DNA from: Stenotrophomonas mori
GTDB lineage: Bacteria > Pseudomonadota > Gammaproteobacteria > Xanthomonadales > Xanthomonadaceae
Reading direction: 5' to 3'
DNA: 64,000 nt
NCBI RefSeq assembly: GCF_023556335.1
Contig: NZ_JAIKTS010000005.1
Coordinates: forward strand, 124,001 to 188,000
Shown: one piece after another, positions 35,492 through 43,802 of the stretch
Position numbering within the stretch: position 1 is the stretch's first letter
Layout of the letters: every line of letters begins with the position of its first letter
Notes under the pieces: model-generated
Database searches by the model: none
Told to the model about the DNA's origin: nothing
What the model saw: the letters and a program-made list of their open reading frames with translations, nothing else
Program-made: the position numbers and the translations under genes

Positions 35492-35707
35492 GGCTCGGGT
35501 GCGGTGAGGGTGGCCAGCGAGTATAGACAATGGTTCCTGCACGGCCGCTGCAGGTGCGCGGCACCGCGGCACCGCGCGGCGGCGACCATGAGGCACAAAG
35601 TGCGGACTGCATCACTGGCCGGTTCCGGCCGGGACTTCTACCATGCAGGAGCGGGAAGCAGGGGGCCGCCTTCCTCACCTACAGCCCATGGCCGATCGTC
35701 ACCTGCC

Positions 35708-38011
35708 ATGGGTGCGGAGTTGTCGCGCATGATCTTCAATCCGCAGTCTCCCGAAGGTTCCGGACGCACGCCGGAACTGTTGGCGCTGTCGCGCGGGATC
35801 GCGGTGCCGGCGCTGGCGGCGGCGTTCGGCCGGGCCCTGGCCGGTTTCGACGATGTGCTGTTCGACCGCGCGGCCAATGCCGGCGCGGCGCAGACCCCGT
35901 TCCTGGACGGCATGCGCGAACTGCGCCGGCGTCGCGAGGATGCCGCCGCGCGGTTCGCCGCGCACCTGCAGCAGGCCTGGGACGCGCTGGAGGCGGGCAC
36001 GCCGCTGTCGGCCGAGACGGTGATGGCCCGCCCCGGGCAGCAGGAGGCCGGCCTGAGCCTGGTGTCCGAGCATGAGCTGGAATCGCGGCTGGCGGTGCGC
36101 AATTTCGCCGGCGTGGTGCTGCGCGACTGGAAGCCGGTGCTGGCGCGGCTCGACCGCCGGCTGGCCTGCATCGCCGGGCTGGGCGCGCTGGACGCGGACA
36201 CCAACCCGATCGGGCCCGAGCACATCGGCGTGGCCATGCACGAGGCCTTCGGCCTGTGCGACCTGGCGGCCGAGGTGCGGCTGGTGCTGATCAAGCTGTG
36301 CGAGCGCGAGTTCGCCGCACAGGCCGGGCGCATCTACCGCGAGCTGGACGAGCACCTGGCGCAGTCGGGAGTGATGCCGGACATCTCGCCGCTGCAGCGC
36401 CGCGATGCGTCCGCGCGGCCGGCACCGGTGGCGGGCGAGCCGGGCGCCGACGCCGGCCCGGCCGGCGATGCCGACCCGGCCGGCATGCAGCAGCCGCCGG
36501 CCTGGGCGCGGCGCTTCAACGCGCACTGGGCCGCGCAGGCGGACCCGCAGGAGGGCGACGCCGCGGGGGGCAGCCAGAGCATGATCCTGGAAGCGCTGCA
36601 CGAACTGCTCGCGCAGTCGCGCGATGCACGGGGCGCGTCGGCTACCGGCGCACCGGAGCCGCGCGCGCACGAGCGGCCCTTGAGCCAGCACGAGATGATG
36701 TCGGTGCTGTCGCTGCTGCAGGCCACGCCGACCGAGACCCTGCGGGCGGCGGTGGGCGACCAGAGCGAGTCGCTGGCGCAACGGCTGAAGAACGAAGTGT
36801 TGTCCGGCGCCACCCGCCTGGGCGTGGACCCGGGCCAGGCGCGGCTGGACCCGAAGGACGAGGACGCCATCGACCTGGTGGGCATGCTGTTCGACGTGAT
36901 GCTCGACGAGCGCGAGCTGGAAGGGCGGCCGCGCGAGCTGATCGGCCGCCTGGTGGTGCCGTTCGTCAAGGTGGCGATGCTGGACCGGCGCATGTTCGTG
37001 CAGAAGACCCACCCGGCGCGGCGCCTGCTCAATTCGCTGGCCGAGGCCTGCGAGGGCAATACCGGGCAGAGCCAGGCCGAACGGACACTGATGGGCAAGG
37101 TCGAGGAGATCGTGGACCGGCTGATCGCCGGGTTCAACGAGAACCTGACGATCTTCCTGACCCTGGAGGAGGAGTTCCGCGACTTCCTCGCCCAGCACCG
37201 GCGTCGTTCCGAGATCGCCGAGCGCCGTGCCGCCGAGACCCAGCGCGGCCAGGAGAAGCTCGAGATGGCGCGCGCCCGCGCCGCCCTGGAGCTGGAGGCG
37301 CGGGTGCAGGACGGGATGCTGCCGGCGGCGGTGCTGGGGTTCCTGCGCGAGCCCTGGAACCATCACCTGGTGTTGAGCCTGCTGCGCGAGGGCGAGGACG
37401 GTCCCGCGGTCGGCGAGGCGCTGGCCACCGCCGACGTGCTGCTGGAGGAAGTCGCGCAGGCGCGCCGGCATGTCGTCGGCAAGCCCTGGCTGCAGGCCAT
37501 CCAGCCGCAGCTGCGCAAGGTGTTCGCCAGCGTCGGCCTGCACGGCGAGAGCAGCACCGGGGCGATCGAGGCGCTGCACGACACCCTGCAGGCCATCGCC
37601 CAGGCGCGCCCGGACCTGGAACGCGCGTTGCCGGAACTGCCGCGGGTGAGCCTGCCGGCGGCGCCCGAGCCGGAGCCGGTGGCCCTGGACCTGGGCGCCG
37701 ACGTCCGCACCGACGCCATCGACCAGGCCGACGCCGAGCGTTTCCGGCGCATGGAGATCGGCACCTGGCTGGATTTCGTCGACAAGGACGGCCGGGTGCA
37801 GGCGGGCAAGCTGTCGTGGATCAGTCCGATCTCCTCGCGCCTGCTGTTCGTCAACCGCCGCGGCATCCGTTTCTGCGTGGCCTCGCCGGAGGAGCTGCTG
37901 GTGATGGAGCGGCTGGGGCGGCTGCGGCCACACGAGGACGACGGCGCGTTCGACAGCGCGATGCAGGGGGTGATCGACCGCCTGGGCCCGCCGTCGGCCA
38001 CGCTGCACTGA
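35708..38011 (+). CDS. DUF1631 domain-containing protein
   Basis: A 767-residue soluble protein of the DUF1631 family, common in xanthomonads and often misnamed thymidine phosphorylase. It is mostly alpha-helical, with a low-complexity Ala/Gly/Pro linker around residues 235-280 and charged coiled-coil-like stretches near residues 500-540 (RRRSEIAERRAAETQRGQEK). The C-terminal part from about 680, with GTWLDFVDKDGRVQAGKL and SWISPISSRLLFVNRRG, has the look of a PilZ-like beta-barrel but lacks a clear RxxxR and D/NxSxxG pair. ATG 35708 is listed; 35729 is an alternative with a GGAG about 10 bases upstream. The large open frame before it is antisense to the exonuclease and nitroreductase genes. 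Function unknown. Confidence 0.85.
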   Translation: MGAELSRMIFNPQSPEGSGRTPELLALSRGIAVPALAAAFGRALAGFDDVLFDRAANAGAAQTPFLDGMRELRRRREDAAARFAAHLQQAWDALEAGTPLSAETVMARPGQQEAGLSLVSEHELESRLAVRNFAGVVLRDWKPVLARLDRRLACIAGLGALDADTNPIGPEHIGVAMHEAFGLCDLAAEVRLVLIKLCEREFAAQAGRIYRELDEHLAQSGVMPDISPLQRRDASARPAPVAGEPGADAGPAGDADPAGMQQPPAWARRFNAHWAAQADPQEGDAAGGSQSMILEALHELLAQSRDARGASATGAPEPRAHERPLSQHEMMSVLSLLQATPTETLRAAVGDQSESLAQRLKNEVLSGATRLGVDPGQARLDPKDEDAIDLVGMLFDVMLDERELEGRPRELIGRLVVPFVKVAMLDRRMFVQKTHPARRLLNSLAEACEGNTGQSQAERTLMGKVEEIVDRLIAGFNENLTIFLTLEEEFRDFLAQHRRRSEIAERRAAETQRGQEKLEMARARAALELEARVQDGMLPAAVLGFLREPWNHHLVLSLLREGEDGPAVGEALATADVLLEEVAQARRHVVGKPWLQAIQPQLRKVFASVGLHGESSTGAIEALHDTLQAIAQARPDLERALPELPRVSLPAAPEPEPVALDLGADVRTDAIDQADAERFRRMEIGTWLDFVDKDGRVQAGKLSWISPISSRLLFVNRRGIRFCVASPEELLVMERLGRLRPHEDDGAFDSAMQGVIDRLGPPSATLH

Positions 38012-38095
38012 GCGCGGGCGGGGGGAGGCGCGGCACCCGTACCGGCTTTGCTACGATTCGGCGCCTAGCTTCTTGACTGCGCAGCGGAGACCGGC

Positions 38096-39199
38096 ATGGC
38101 CGTTGAGGTACGGGTGTTGAAGGAGGCCGCGGTGGGCGAGCGGCGCGTGGCGGCCACGCCGGAAACGGTCGGGAAGCTGGTCGCGGCGGGCGCGAGGGTC
38201 GCGCTGCAGGCCGGCGCCGGCAGCGCCGCCGGGTTCACCGACCAGGCCTACCGCGATGCCGGGGCGCGGATCGACGATGCGCTCGCCGAGGCGGACCTGG
38301 TGCTGTGCGTGCAGGCGCCGCCGGTTGCCCTGATCGAGCAGCTGCGGCCCGGCACGGTGCTGGTGGGCAGCCTGCATCCGGACGCCGACCCGGCACGCGC
38401 CGCGGCGCTGCGGGCCGGGGAACTGCGGGTGTTCCCGCTGGAACGCCTGCCGCGCACGACCCGCGCGCAGTCGATGGACGTGCTCAGCTCGCAGGCCGGC
38501 ATGGCCGGCTACAAGGCCACGCTGATCGCCGCACAACTGGCGCCGCGCTTCTTCCCGATGCTGACCACCGCCGCCGGCACCATCCGTCCCTCGCGGGTGC
38601 TGGTGGTGGGCGCCGGCGTGGCCGGACTGCAGGCGATCGCCACCGCGAAGCGCCTGGGCGCGCAGGTGGAAGGGTTCGACGTACGCCCGGAAACCCGCGA
38701 GCAGATCGAGTCGCTCGGTGGCAAGTTCCTGGACCTGGGGGTCAGCGCCGCCGGCGAGGGCGGCTACGCGCGTGCGCTCACCGAGGAGGAACGCGCCGAA
38801 CAGCAGCGCCGGCTGGCCGAACACCTCCGGAGCGTGGACGTGGTGATCTGCACCGCGGCGGTCCCGGGCCGGCCCGCGCCGAAGATCATCGGCGCGGCGA
38901 TGGTCGCCGGCATGCGACCGGGCAGCGTGATCGTGGACCTGGCGGCCGAGACCGGCGGCAACTGCGAGGCGACGCGCCCGGGCGAAACCTTCCAGGTCGA
39001 CGGCGTGACCGTCGCCGGTCCGCTCGACCTGGCGAGCATGGGAGCGGTCCATGCCAGCGAGATGTACGCGCGCAACGTGTTCAACTTCGTTGCACTGTTC
39101 CTGAAGGACGCTGCGCTGGCCTTCGACTGGGACGACGAACTGCTGGCGAAGACGGTCTGGCCGGAACGGCCCGCGGACGCAGCCGCGCCCACGGCCTGA
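38096..39199 (+). CDS. pntAA: NAD(P) transhydrogenase subunit alpha, part 1 (PntAA)
   Basis: A 367-residue NAD(H)-binding subunit (dI) of the proton-translocating transhydrogenase, corresponding to the first half of E. coli PntA. It opens with VRVLKEAAVGERRVAATPET, carries SMDVLSSQAGMAGYKATLIA and the Rossmann motif VVGAGVAGLQAIATAKRLGA, and finishes with TVAGPLDLASMGAVHASEMY and ARNVFNF. The start at 38096 is the only family-like one. Unusually, the partner genes pntAB and pntB lie 1.6 kb downstream, beyond three genes on the other strand. Confidence 0.95.
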   Translation: MAVEVRVLKEAAVGERRVAATPETVGKLVAAGARVALQAGAGSAAGFTDQAYRDAGARIDDALAEADLVLCVQAPPVALIEQLRPGTVLVGSLHPDADPARAAALRAGELRVFPLERLPRTTRAQSMDVLSSQAGMAGYKATLIAAQLAPRFFPMLTTAAGTIRPSRVLVVGAGVAGLQAIATAKRLGAQVEGFDVRPETREQIESLGGKFLDLGVSAAGEGGYARALTEEERAEQQRRLAEHLRSVDVVICTAAVPGRPAPKIIGAAMVAGMRPGSVIVDLAAETGGNCEATRPGETFQVDGVTVAGPLDLASMGAVHASEMYARNVFNFVALFLKDAALAFDWDDELLAKTVWPERPADAAAPTA

Positions 39200-39393
39200 C
39201 GGGCGGCGGCCCAAGCCACCGCCCCGGGGAAGCGTGTCCGGGGCCTGTGGACGGCGGTGGGCGGGGGCGGTGCGCACCGGGTCCGGTCATGCGGTGACCA
39301 GGACGCGGTGCAGGCAGGCCGGTACGGATGGCCGGCACGGGCCGCCCTCGACAGGCGCCGGCCAGTGCTGCGCCGTCAGCAGCGGGTACGGGC

Positions 39394-39792
39394 TCAGTGT
39401 TCGGGGTGGGCGTCCAGCCACTGCTGGCGCTGCTCCGGCGTCATCCGGTGCCAGCGGTCGCGCAGCTGTTCGCGCTCGGCCTTGTCCATGGTGCGCATGC
39501 GCGAGAACAGGGCGCGCGCCTCGCGCTGCTGCTGCGGCGACATGTTCTCGAAACGGCGCATGCCGCGGCGTGCCTGGGAGTGCTGCTCCGGCGACATCTG
39601 CTGCCAGCCGCGGGCATGGTCGTACATCCGCTGGCGGCGCTCGGGCGAGGCGTTCCAGCGCTCACGCATCGGAGCGATCAGGGTCTCGCGCTGGGCCGGG
39701 GTGAGCTGGTCCCATTCGGGCAGCCGTGGCTGGGCGAAGGCGGGCGCGGTGCAGGCCAGGAGCAGCAGCAACAGGTACAGGCGGGTCTTCAT
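39394..39792 (-). CDS. DUF3106 domain-containing periplasmic protein
   Basis: A 132-residue protein with a signal peptide (MKTRLYLLLLLLACTAPAFA) and a mature part made of short helical repeats with the recurring motif (L/M)(T/S)PxQ/E: QLTPAQRETL, NASPERRQR, QMSPEQHSQ, NMSPQQQRE and RMTPEQRQQ. This is the DUF3106 pattern; it also recalls CpxP/Spy-like periplasmic helical proteins. The ATG at 39792 has GGAG eight bases upstream; a GTG at 39801 overlapping the previous stop is an alternative. It is the last gene of the sigma factor/DUF3619 operon. Role unknown, plausibly a periplasmic sensor or partner for the sigma system. Confidence 0.86.
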   Translation of the reverse strand: MKTRLYLLLLLLACTAPAFAQPRLPEWDQLTPAQRETLIAPMRERWNASPERRQRMYDHARGWQQMSPEQHSQARRGMRRFENMSPQQQREARALFSRMRTMDKAEREQLRDRWHRMTPEQRQQWLDAHPEH

Positions 39793-39797
39793 GGGTC

Positions 39798-40154
39798 TCA
39801 CTCCATCGCCAGGGCATCAGAGCCCAGCCACAGGTACATTTCGGGACTCTCGTCGAACAGCAGGGCGTCGTCGGCCAGCGCCTGGTTGGCATCGGCGGCG
39901 ACATCGGCCGGCAGCGGCGGCGCGCTGCGATGGAACTGCACCGCGACGGTCACCGCCAGTACCGCCGAGCAGGCGGTGGCCAGCCACCAGCCGCGGTGGC
40001 GCAGGCGCGGGGCGGGCGCACCGTGGGTGGCCTGGTGCCGCGCCTGGCGCAGGCGCGCCAGGGTGGCCGGGGACAGCGCGGCGTCGGCCTGCCGCTGCAG
40101 GTGCCGCAGGGAACGGTCGGGGTCGCCGTGCGGGGATGTGGGCAGGCGGTTCAT
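39798..40154 (-). CDS. DUF3619-like membrane protein, candidate anti-sigma partner
   Basis: A 118-residue protein with an Arg/Gln-rich cytoplasmic N-terminus (about 55 residues), one transmembrane helix (WWLATACSAVLAVTVAVQF) and a short acidic periplasmic tail. Its place between an ECF-type sigma factor and a DUF3106 gene matches the conserved sigma/DUF3619/DUF3106 order of other beta- and gammaproteobacteria. It overlaps the sigma gene by 4 bp (ATGA), as do most anti-sigma factors. The anti-sigma role is an inference from context and topology. Confidence 0.75.
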   Translation of the reverse strand: MNRLPTSPHGDPDRSLRHLQRQADAALSPATLARLRQARHQATHGAPAPRLRHRGWWLATACSAVLAVTVAVQFHRSAPPLPADVAADANQALADDALLFDESPEMYLWLGSDALAME

Positions 40155-40705
40155 CGCGTGGCCTCCAGTTGTTTCTGCAACGCGTCGCGCGCGCGCGACA
40201 GGTGGGTCTTGACCGAGCCTTCCGAGCAGCCCATGGCCCTGGCGGTGGTGGCCACGTCCAGCTCCTGCAGCACCCGCAGCGAGAAGGCCTCGCGCTGGCG
40301 CGCCGGCAGCTGCCGCAGCGCCCGTACCAGCCGCTCGTAGTCCTCGCGCTGTTCGTGCCGCTGTGCCGGGCCGGGCCCGTCGTCGGCCCAGTCGATGCTG
40401 GCGTCCTCGTCGTCCTGCGCGGGTGCCCAGAAGCGGAGCCGGAAGCTGCGGCGGCGCTGCAGGTCGATGATGCGCCGCCGCAGGATGCTCCAGAACAGCG
40501 GCGTCCATTCGCTCGCCGGCTGTCCGCGGTAGCCGAGCATGCGCTCCATGGCGTCCTGGACCGCGTCCAGGGCGTCTTCGCGCTGGCGCAGGCCGGCCTC
40601 GGCGAAGCGGAAGGCGCGCGGCCCGATACCGGCCAGGAAGGCGTCCAGGGAGGCCGGGGGGGCGGTCTCGGCGGCAGGGGCGATGGGGGAGCTGGTCACC
40701 AGCAC
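40151..40705 (-). CDS. ECF-type RNA polymerase sigma factor
   Basis: A 184-residue sigma-70 family protein. Region 2 is present in REDALDAVQDAMERMLGYRG with LFWSILRRRIIDLQRRR, and region 4 in LRQLPARQREAFSLRVLQEL with VATTARAMGCSEGSVKTHLS for -35 recognition. The acidic linker DDEDASIDWADDGPG separates them. The start is a GTG at 40705; a second GTG two codons later is possible. It heads a three-gene minus-strand operon that is divergent from pntAB across 132 bp. Its regulon is unknown. Confidence 0.88.
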   Translation of the reverse strand: MLVTSSPIAPAAETAPPASLDAFLAGIGPRAFRFAEAGLRQREDALDAVQDAMERMLGYRGQPASEWTPLFWSILRRRIIDLQRRRSFRLRFWAPAQDDEDASIDWADDGPGPAQRHEQREDYERLVRALRQLPARQREAFSLRVLQELDVATTARAMGCSEGSVKTHLSRARDALQKQLEATR

Positions 40706-40837
40706 AGGGTAGCGTTCCGGTCGGTCCTGGCGGTATCAACGCCCGGAGGCCGCATCGGTTGACAGGCCGGGTCGCGCGCGCGTTCATCGCATGGTTATGA
40801 TGCGCGCTGTGCGGCCGCAGCCGCGGAGAGGACGACA

Positions 40838-41146
40838 ATGAGCGACGGGTTCGTGGCGTTGTACATTTTCATGCTGGCGGCGATCGCCGGCCACGTGATC
40901 ATCTCGCGGGTGCCGGTGATCCTGCATACGCCGCTGATGTCGGGCTCCAACTTCATCCACGGCATCGTGCTGATCGGCGCGATGGTGGTGCTGGGCCACG
41001 CCGACACGCCGCTGGAGAAGATCATCGGCTTCATCGCCGTGGCGCTGGGGGCGGGCAATGCGGCCGGCGGCTACGTGGTCACCGAGCGCATGCTGGAAAT
41101 GTTCAAGTCCAGCCGCAAGCCGGGCGCCGGGGAGCCGCCGCGGTGA
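40838..41146 (+). CDS. pntAB: NAD(P) transhydrogenase subunit alpha, part 2 (PntAB)
   Basis: A 102-residue membrane subunit with three transmembrane helices, equivalent to the C-terminal membrane part of E. coli PntA. It shows FVALYIFMLAAIAGHVIISR, VPVILHTPLMSGSNFIHGIV and FIAVALGAGNAAGGYVVTERM, the last with the conserved Met-Leu-Glu-Met-Phe end. It overlaps pntB by 4 bp (GTGA). It is separated from pntAA by an antiparallel operon, so it must have its own promoter in the 132-bp gap shared with the sigma factor gene. Confidence 0.94.
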   Translation: MSDGFVALYIFMLAAIAGHVIISRVPVILHTPLMSGSNFIHGIVLIGAMVVLGHADTPLEKIIGFIAVALGAGNAAGGYVVTERMLEMFKSSRKPGAGEPPR

Positions 41147-42591
41147 CCGCGCAGGGGCTGTCCTGGCTGGTGAGCGCGAGCTACCTGGTGGCGGCGACGC
41201 TGTTCCTGCTCGGCCTGCAGCGCATGGCCTCGCCCAGGACCGCGCGCAGCGGCATCCACTGGGCGGGCGCGGGCATGCTGCTCGCCACCGTCGCCACGTT
41301 CTTCCTGCCGGGCCTGCACAACCTCGCGCTGATCCTGGTGGCGCTGGTGCTGGGCACCGGCCTGGCATGGGTGTCGGCGAAGAAGGTCGCCATCACCGAC
41401 ATGCCGCAGATGGTGGCGCTGTACAACGGCATGGGCGGCGGCTCGGCCGCGGCCATCGGCGCGGTGGAGCTGCTGCGCTTCGCCGACGTGGCGGGGCGCG
41501 ATACCAGCCACTGGAGCGCGGAAGCCATCGCCGCGCTAGCGGCACGCCAGCCCTCGGCCACCGTGCTGGTGCTGGCGATCATCGGCTCGGCCATCGGCGC
41601 GGTGTCGCTGTCCGGTTCGGTCATCGCCTGGGCCAAGCTCGACGGCCGCCTGGACAAGCGCGTCACCTTTCCCGGGCAGCAGGCGTTCAACCTGCTGGTG
41701 GCCGTGGCGATGGTGGCGCTGGGCGTGTGGGCGGCGCTGAGCCTGCAGCCGGTGGCGATCATCGCCTTCTTCGTGGCGGCGCTGGCGCTGGGCGTGCTGA
41801 TGACCCTGCCGATCGGCGGTGCCGACATGCCGGTGGTGATCTCGCTGTACAACGCGTTCACCGGGCTGGCCGTGGCGTTCGAGGGCTACGTGCTGGGCAA
41901 CGAGGCGCTGATCATCGCCGGCATGATGGTCGGTGCCGCGGGCATCCTGCTGACCCGACTGATGGCCAAGGCGATGAACCGCCCGATCAGCGGGGTGCTG
42001 TTCTCCCATTTCGGCGGCGGCGGGCAGGCGGCGGCGGAGATCGCCGGCAGCCAGAAGCCGATCGAGGCGGCCGACGTGGCGGCGATGATGGCCTATGCCG
42101 AGCGGGTGGTGATCGTGCCCGGCTACGGCATGGCGGTGGCGCAGGCGCAGCACAAGATCTGGGAGCTCGCGCAGCGCCTGGTCGAGCGCGGCGTCAAGGT
42201 GAAGTTCGCCATCCATCCGGTCGCCGGCCGCATGCCGGGCCACATGAACGTGCTGCTGGCCGAGGCCGGCGTGCCCTATGACCTGATCGCCGACATGGAC
42301 GACATCAACCCCGAATTCGCCACCACCGACGTGTCGCTGGTGATCGGGGCCAACGACGTGGTCAACCCGGTGGCCAAGACCGACCCGGGCAGCCCGATCT
42401 ACGGCATGCCGATCCTGGACGTGGTCAACTCGAAGAACACCGTCGTCATCAAGCGCGGCAAGGGCACCGGCTTCGCCGGCATCGAGAATGCGCTGTTCTA
42501 TGCCGACAACACCCGCATGCTGTACGGCGACGGCGCCGAGGCGGCGAGCGCGCTGGTCAGCGAGCTGAAGGCGCTGGACGGCGGGCACTGA
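41143..42591 (+). CDS. pntB: NAD(P) transhydrogenase subunit beta (PntB)
   Basis: A 482-residue subunit with about eight to nine membrane helices and a soluble NADP(H)-binding domain. The membrane region contains DMPQMVALYNGMGGGSAAAI and IGGADMPVVISLYNAFTGLA, with residues of the proton path. The dIII domain from about residue 310 has VIVPGYGMAVAQAQHKIWEL, HPVAGRMPGHMNVLLAEA, and GANDVVNPVAKTDPGSPIYG ending in IKRGKGTGFAGIENALF. Start is a GTG overlapping the pntAB stop. Together with pntAA and pntAB it would couple the proton gradient to NADPH formation, which fits with the NADP-linked MaeB nearby. Confidence 0.96.
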   Translation: MTAQGLSWLVSASYLVAATLFLLGLQRMASPRTARSGIHWAGAGMLLATVATFFLPGLHNLALILVALVLGTGLAWVSAKKVAITDMPQMVALYNGMGGGSAAAIGAVELLRFADVAGRDTSHWSAEAIAALAARQPSATVLVLAIIGSAIGAVSLSGSVIAWAKLDGRLDKRVTFPGQQAFNLLVAVAMVALGVWAALSLQPVAIIAFFVAALALGVLMTLPIGGADMPVVISLYNAFTGLAVAFEGYVLGNEALIIAGMMVGAAGILLTRLMAKAMNRPISGVLFSHFGGGGQAAAEIAGSQKPIEAADVAAMMAYAERVVIVPGYGMAVAQAQHKIWELAQRLVERGVKVKFAIHPVAGRMPGHMNVLLAEAGVPYDLIADMDDINPEFATTDVSLVIGANDVVNPVAKTDPGSPIYGMPILDVVNSKNTVVIKRGKGTGFAGIENALFYADNTRMLYGDGAEAASALVSELKALDGGH

Positions 42592-42642
42592 GGACGCCCG
42601 GCGGTTGGCCGGCCGCCGCGGAGGGGGGGCCGCCGCCCGTGG

Positions 42643-43074
42643 TCAGCGGGCCATGCGCCAGGCGAGCAGCAACGCGGCCAGCAACCAGGCCAGCTCGACC
42701 GCGCCATTGGCCAGCCCGACCAGGGTCCAGGCCAGGTGCGGCCCCAGCCGCAGGGCCGACTCCCAGGGCGACAGGCCCATCGGGCCGCCGATGTAGGTGG
42801 CGGCGATGCCCCAGTTGGCGGCCGCGGTGATCGCCAGCGTCGCCAGCAGGGCCACCAGGACGCGGAACCGGCCCCGTCCCAACGTGCCCAGGCGCAGCAT
42901 CCACACCACCTCCAGCGCGGCGGCGATGGCCATCCAGCCGGCCTGGGTGCCGGTATACAGCGCGGCCATCAGCCAGGCGACAACCAGGGTGCAGCTCCCC
43001 AGCAGCAACAGCAGGGGCCAGAGCCAGTGCTGGGAGCGGCCGGCAGGCGACGGGACAGGGGGAGGCATGGGCAT
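42643..43074 (-). CDS. Four-helix integral membrane protein of unknown function
   Basis: A 143-residue protein with four hydrophobic segments (about 18-40, 46-64, 73-92 and 113-140). I do not recognise a family. Both N-terminal start options, 43074 and 43068, begin with Met-Pro. It is convergent with pntB (51-bp gap) and divergent from sufT. The ordered hydrophobic pattern and strongly biased codon use, as in the neighbours, argue that it is a real gene. Confidence 0.7.
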   Translation of the reverse strand: MPMPPPVPSPAGRSQHWLWPLLLLLGSCTLVVAWLMAALYTGTQAGWMAIAAALEVVWMLRLGTLGRGRFRVLVALLATLAITAAANWGIAATYIGGPMGLSPWESALRLGPHLAWTLVGLANGAVELAWLLAALLLAWRMAR

Positions 43075-43178
43075 TCCTGGAAAGATCGGCGCAGCATAGC
43101 CCTTCAGCGGCCGGCACGCCCAGTCGGATAAAATAGCCTGTCTTGCGGGCAGGCCTCCGCGTCCCCATATCGATTCCC

Positions 43179-43730
43179 ATGTATTCCCGCAGCAGCGAAC
43201 CCGTCCATTTCGAACGCGATTGCCCGGCCGTGATGGTGCCGCAGGGCGACAGCGTGACCCTGCCCGCCGGCAGCTATGGCTACATCACCCAGGCCCTGGG
43301 CGGCAGCTATACCGTGTTCGTCGAGGGCAACCTGTTCCGCATCGCCGGCAAGGACGGCGATGCGATCGGCAAGGAGCCGCCCGCGGCGCTGGAGCTGCCG
43401 CAGGACGCCGGCGACGAGGACGTGGAGAAGCTCGTCTGGCAACAGCTGCGGACCTGCTTCGATCCGGAGATCCCGTTCAACATCGTCGATCTTGGGCTGA
43501 TCTACGAGGTCGACATCAAGCACCTGGACGACGGCCAGCGCGAGGTCGACGTCAAGATGACGCTGACCGCGCCGGGCTGCGGCATGGGCGAGATCCTGGT
43601 CGACGACGTGCGCAGCAAGCTGGAGATGATCCCCACGGTCGCCGAGGCCGACGTGGAGCTGGTGTTCGACCCACCGTGGGGGCGGCACATGATGTCCGAG
43701 GCGGCGCGGCTCGAAACGGGCATGTTGTAA
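43179..43730 (+). CDS. sufT: SufT, Fe-S cluster assembly/maintenance protein (DUF59)
   Basis: A 183-residue protein made of an N-terminal extension of about 75 residues (with VTLPAGSYGYITQALGGSYT) and a MIP18/DUF59 domain: CFDPEIPFNIVDLGLIYEVD, LTAPGCGMGEILVDDV, and VELVFDPPWGRHMMSE. Family knowledge: DUF59 proteins assist maturation of Fe-S proteins; the SufT form is usually encoded in or near suf operons. Here it sits 5 kb from the suf operon on the opposite strand and 72 bp upstream of ilvE. The ATG at 43179 gives the family-standard N-terminus. Confidence 0.92.
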   Translation: MYSRSSEPVHFERDCPAVMVPQGDSVTLPAGSYGYITQALGGSYTVFVEGNLFRIAGKDGDAIGKEPPAALELPQDAGDEDVEKLVWQQLRTCFDPEIPFNIVDLGLIYEVDIKHLDDGQREVDVKMTLTAPGCGMGEILVDDVRSKLEMIPTVAEADVELVFDPPWGRHMMSEAARLETGML

Positions 43731-43802
43731 GGTGGTGCCCCATGCCGGCGCGCCCGTGGGCGGCGGCCGGCTCCCCTCCGCAATCTGGAAAGGAAATATC
43801 CG

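Noticed and set aside
34121..35707. Large plus-strand N-terminal extension of the DUF1631 frame
   Set aside because: It is antisense to the exonuclease and nitroreductase genes and reads as Arg/Gly/Gln-rich sequence without domains; a stop-free frame in very GC-rich DNA is expected. The real protein starts at about 35708.
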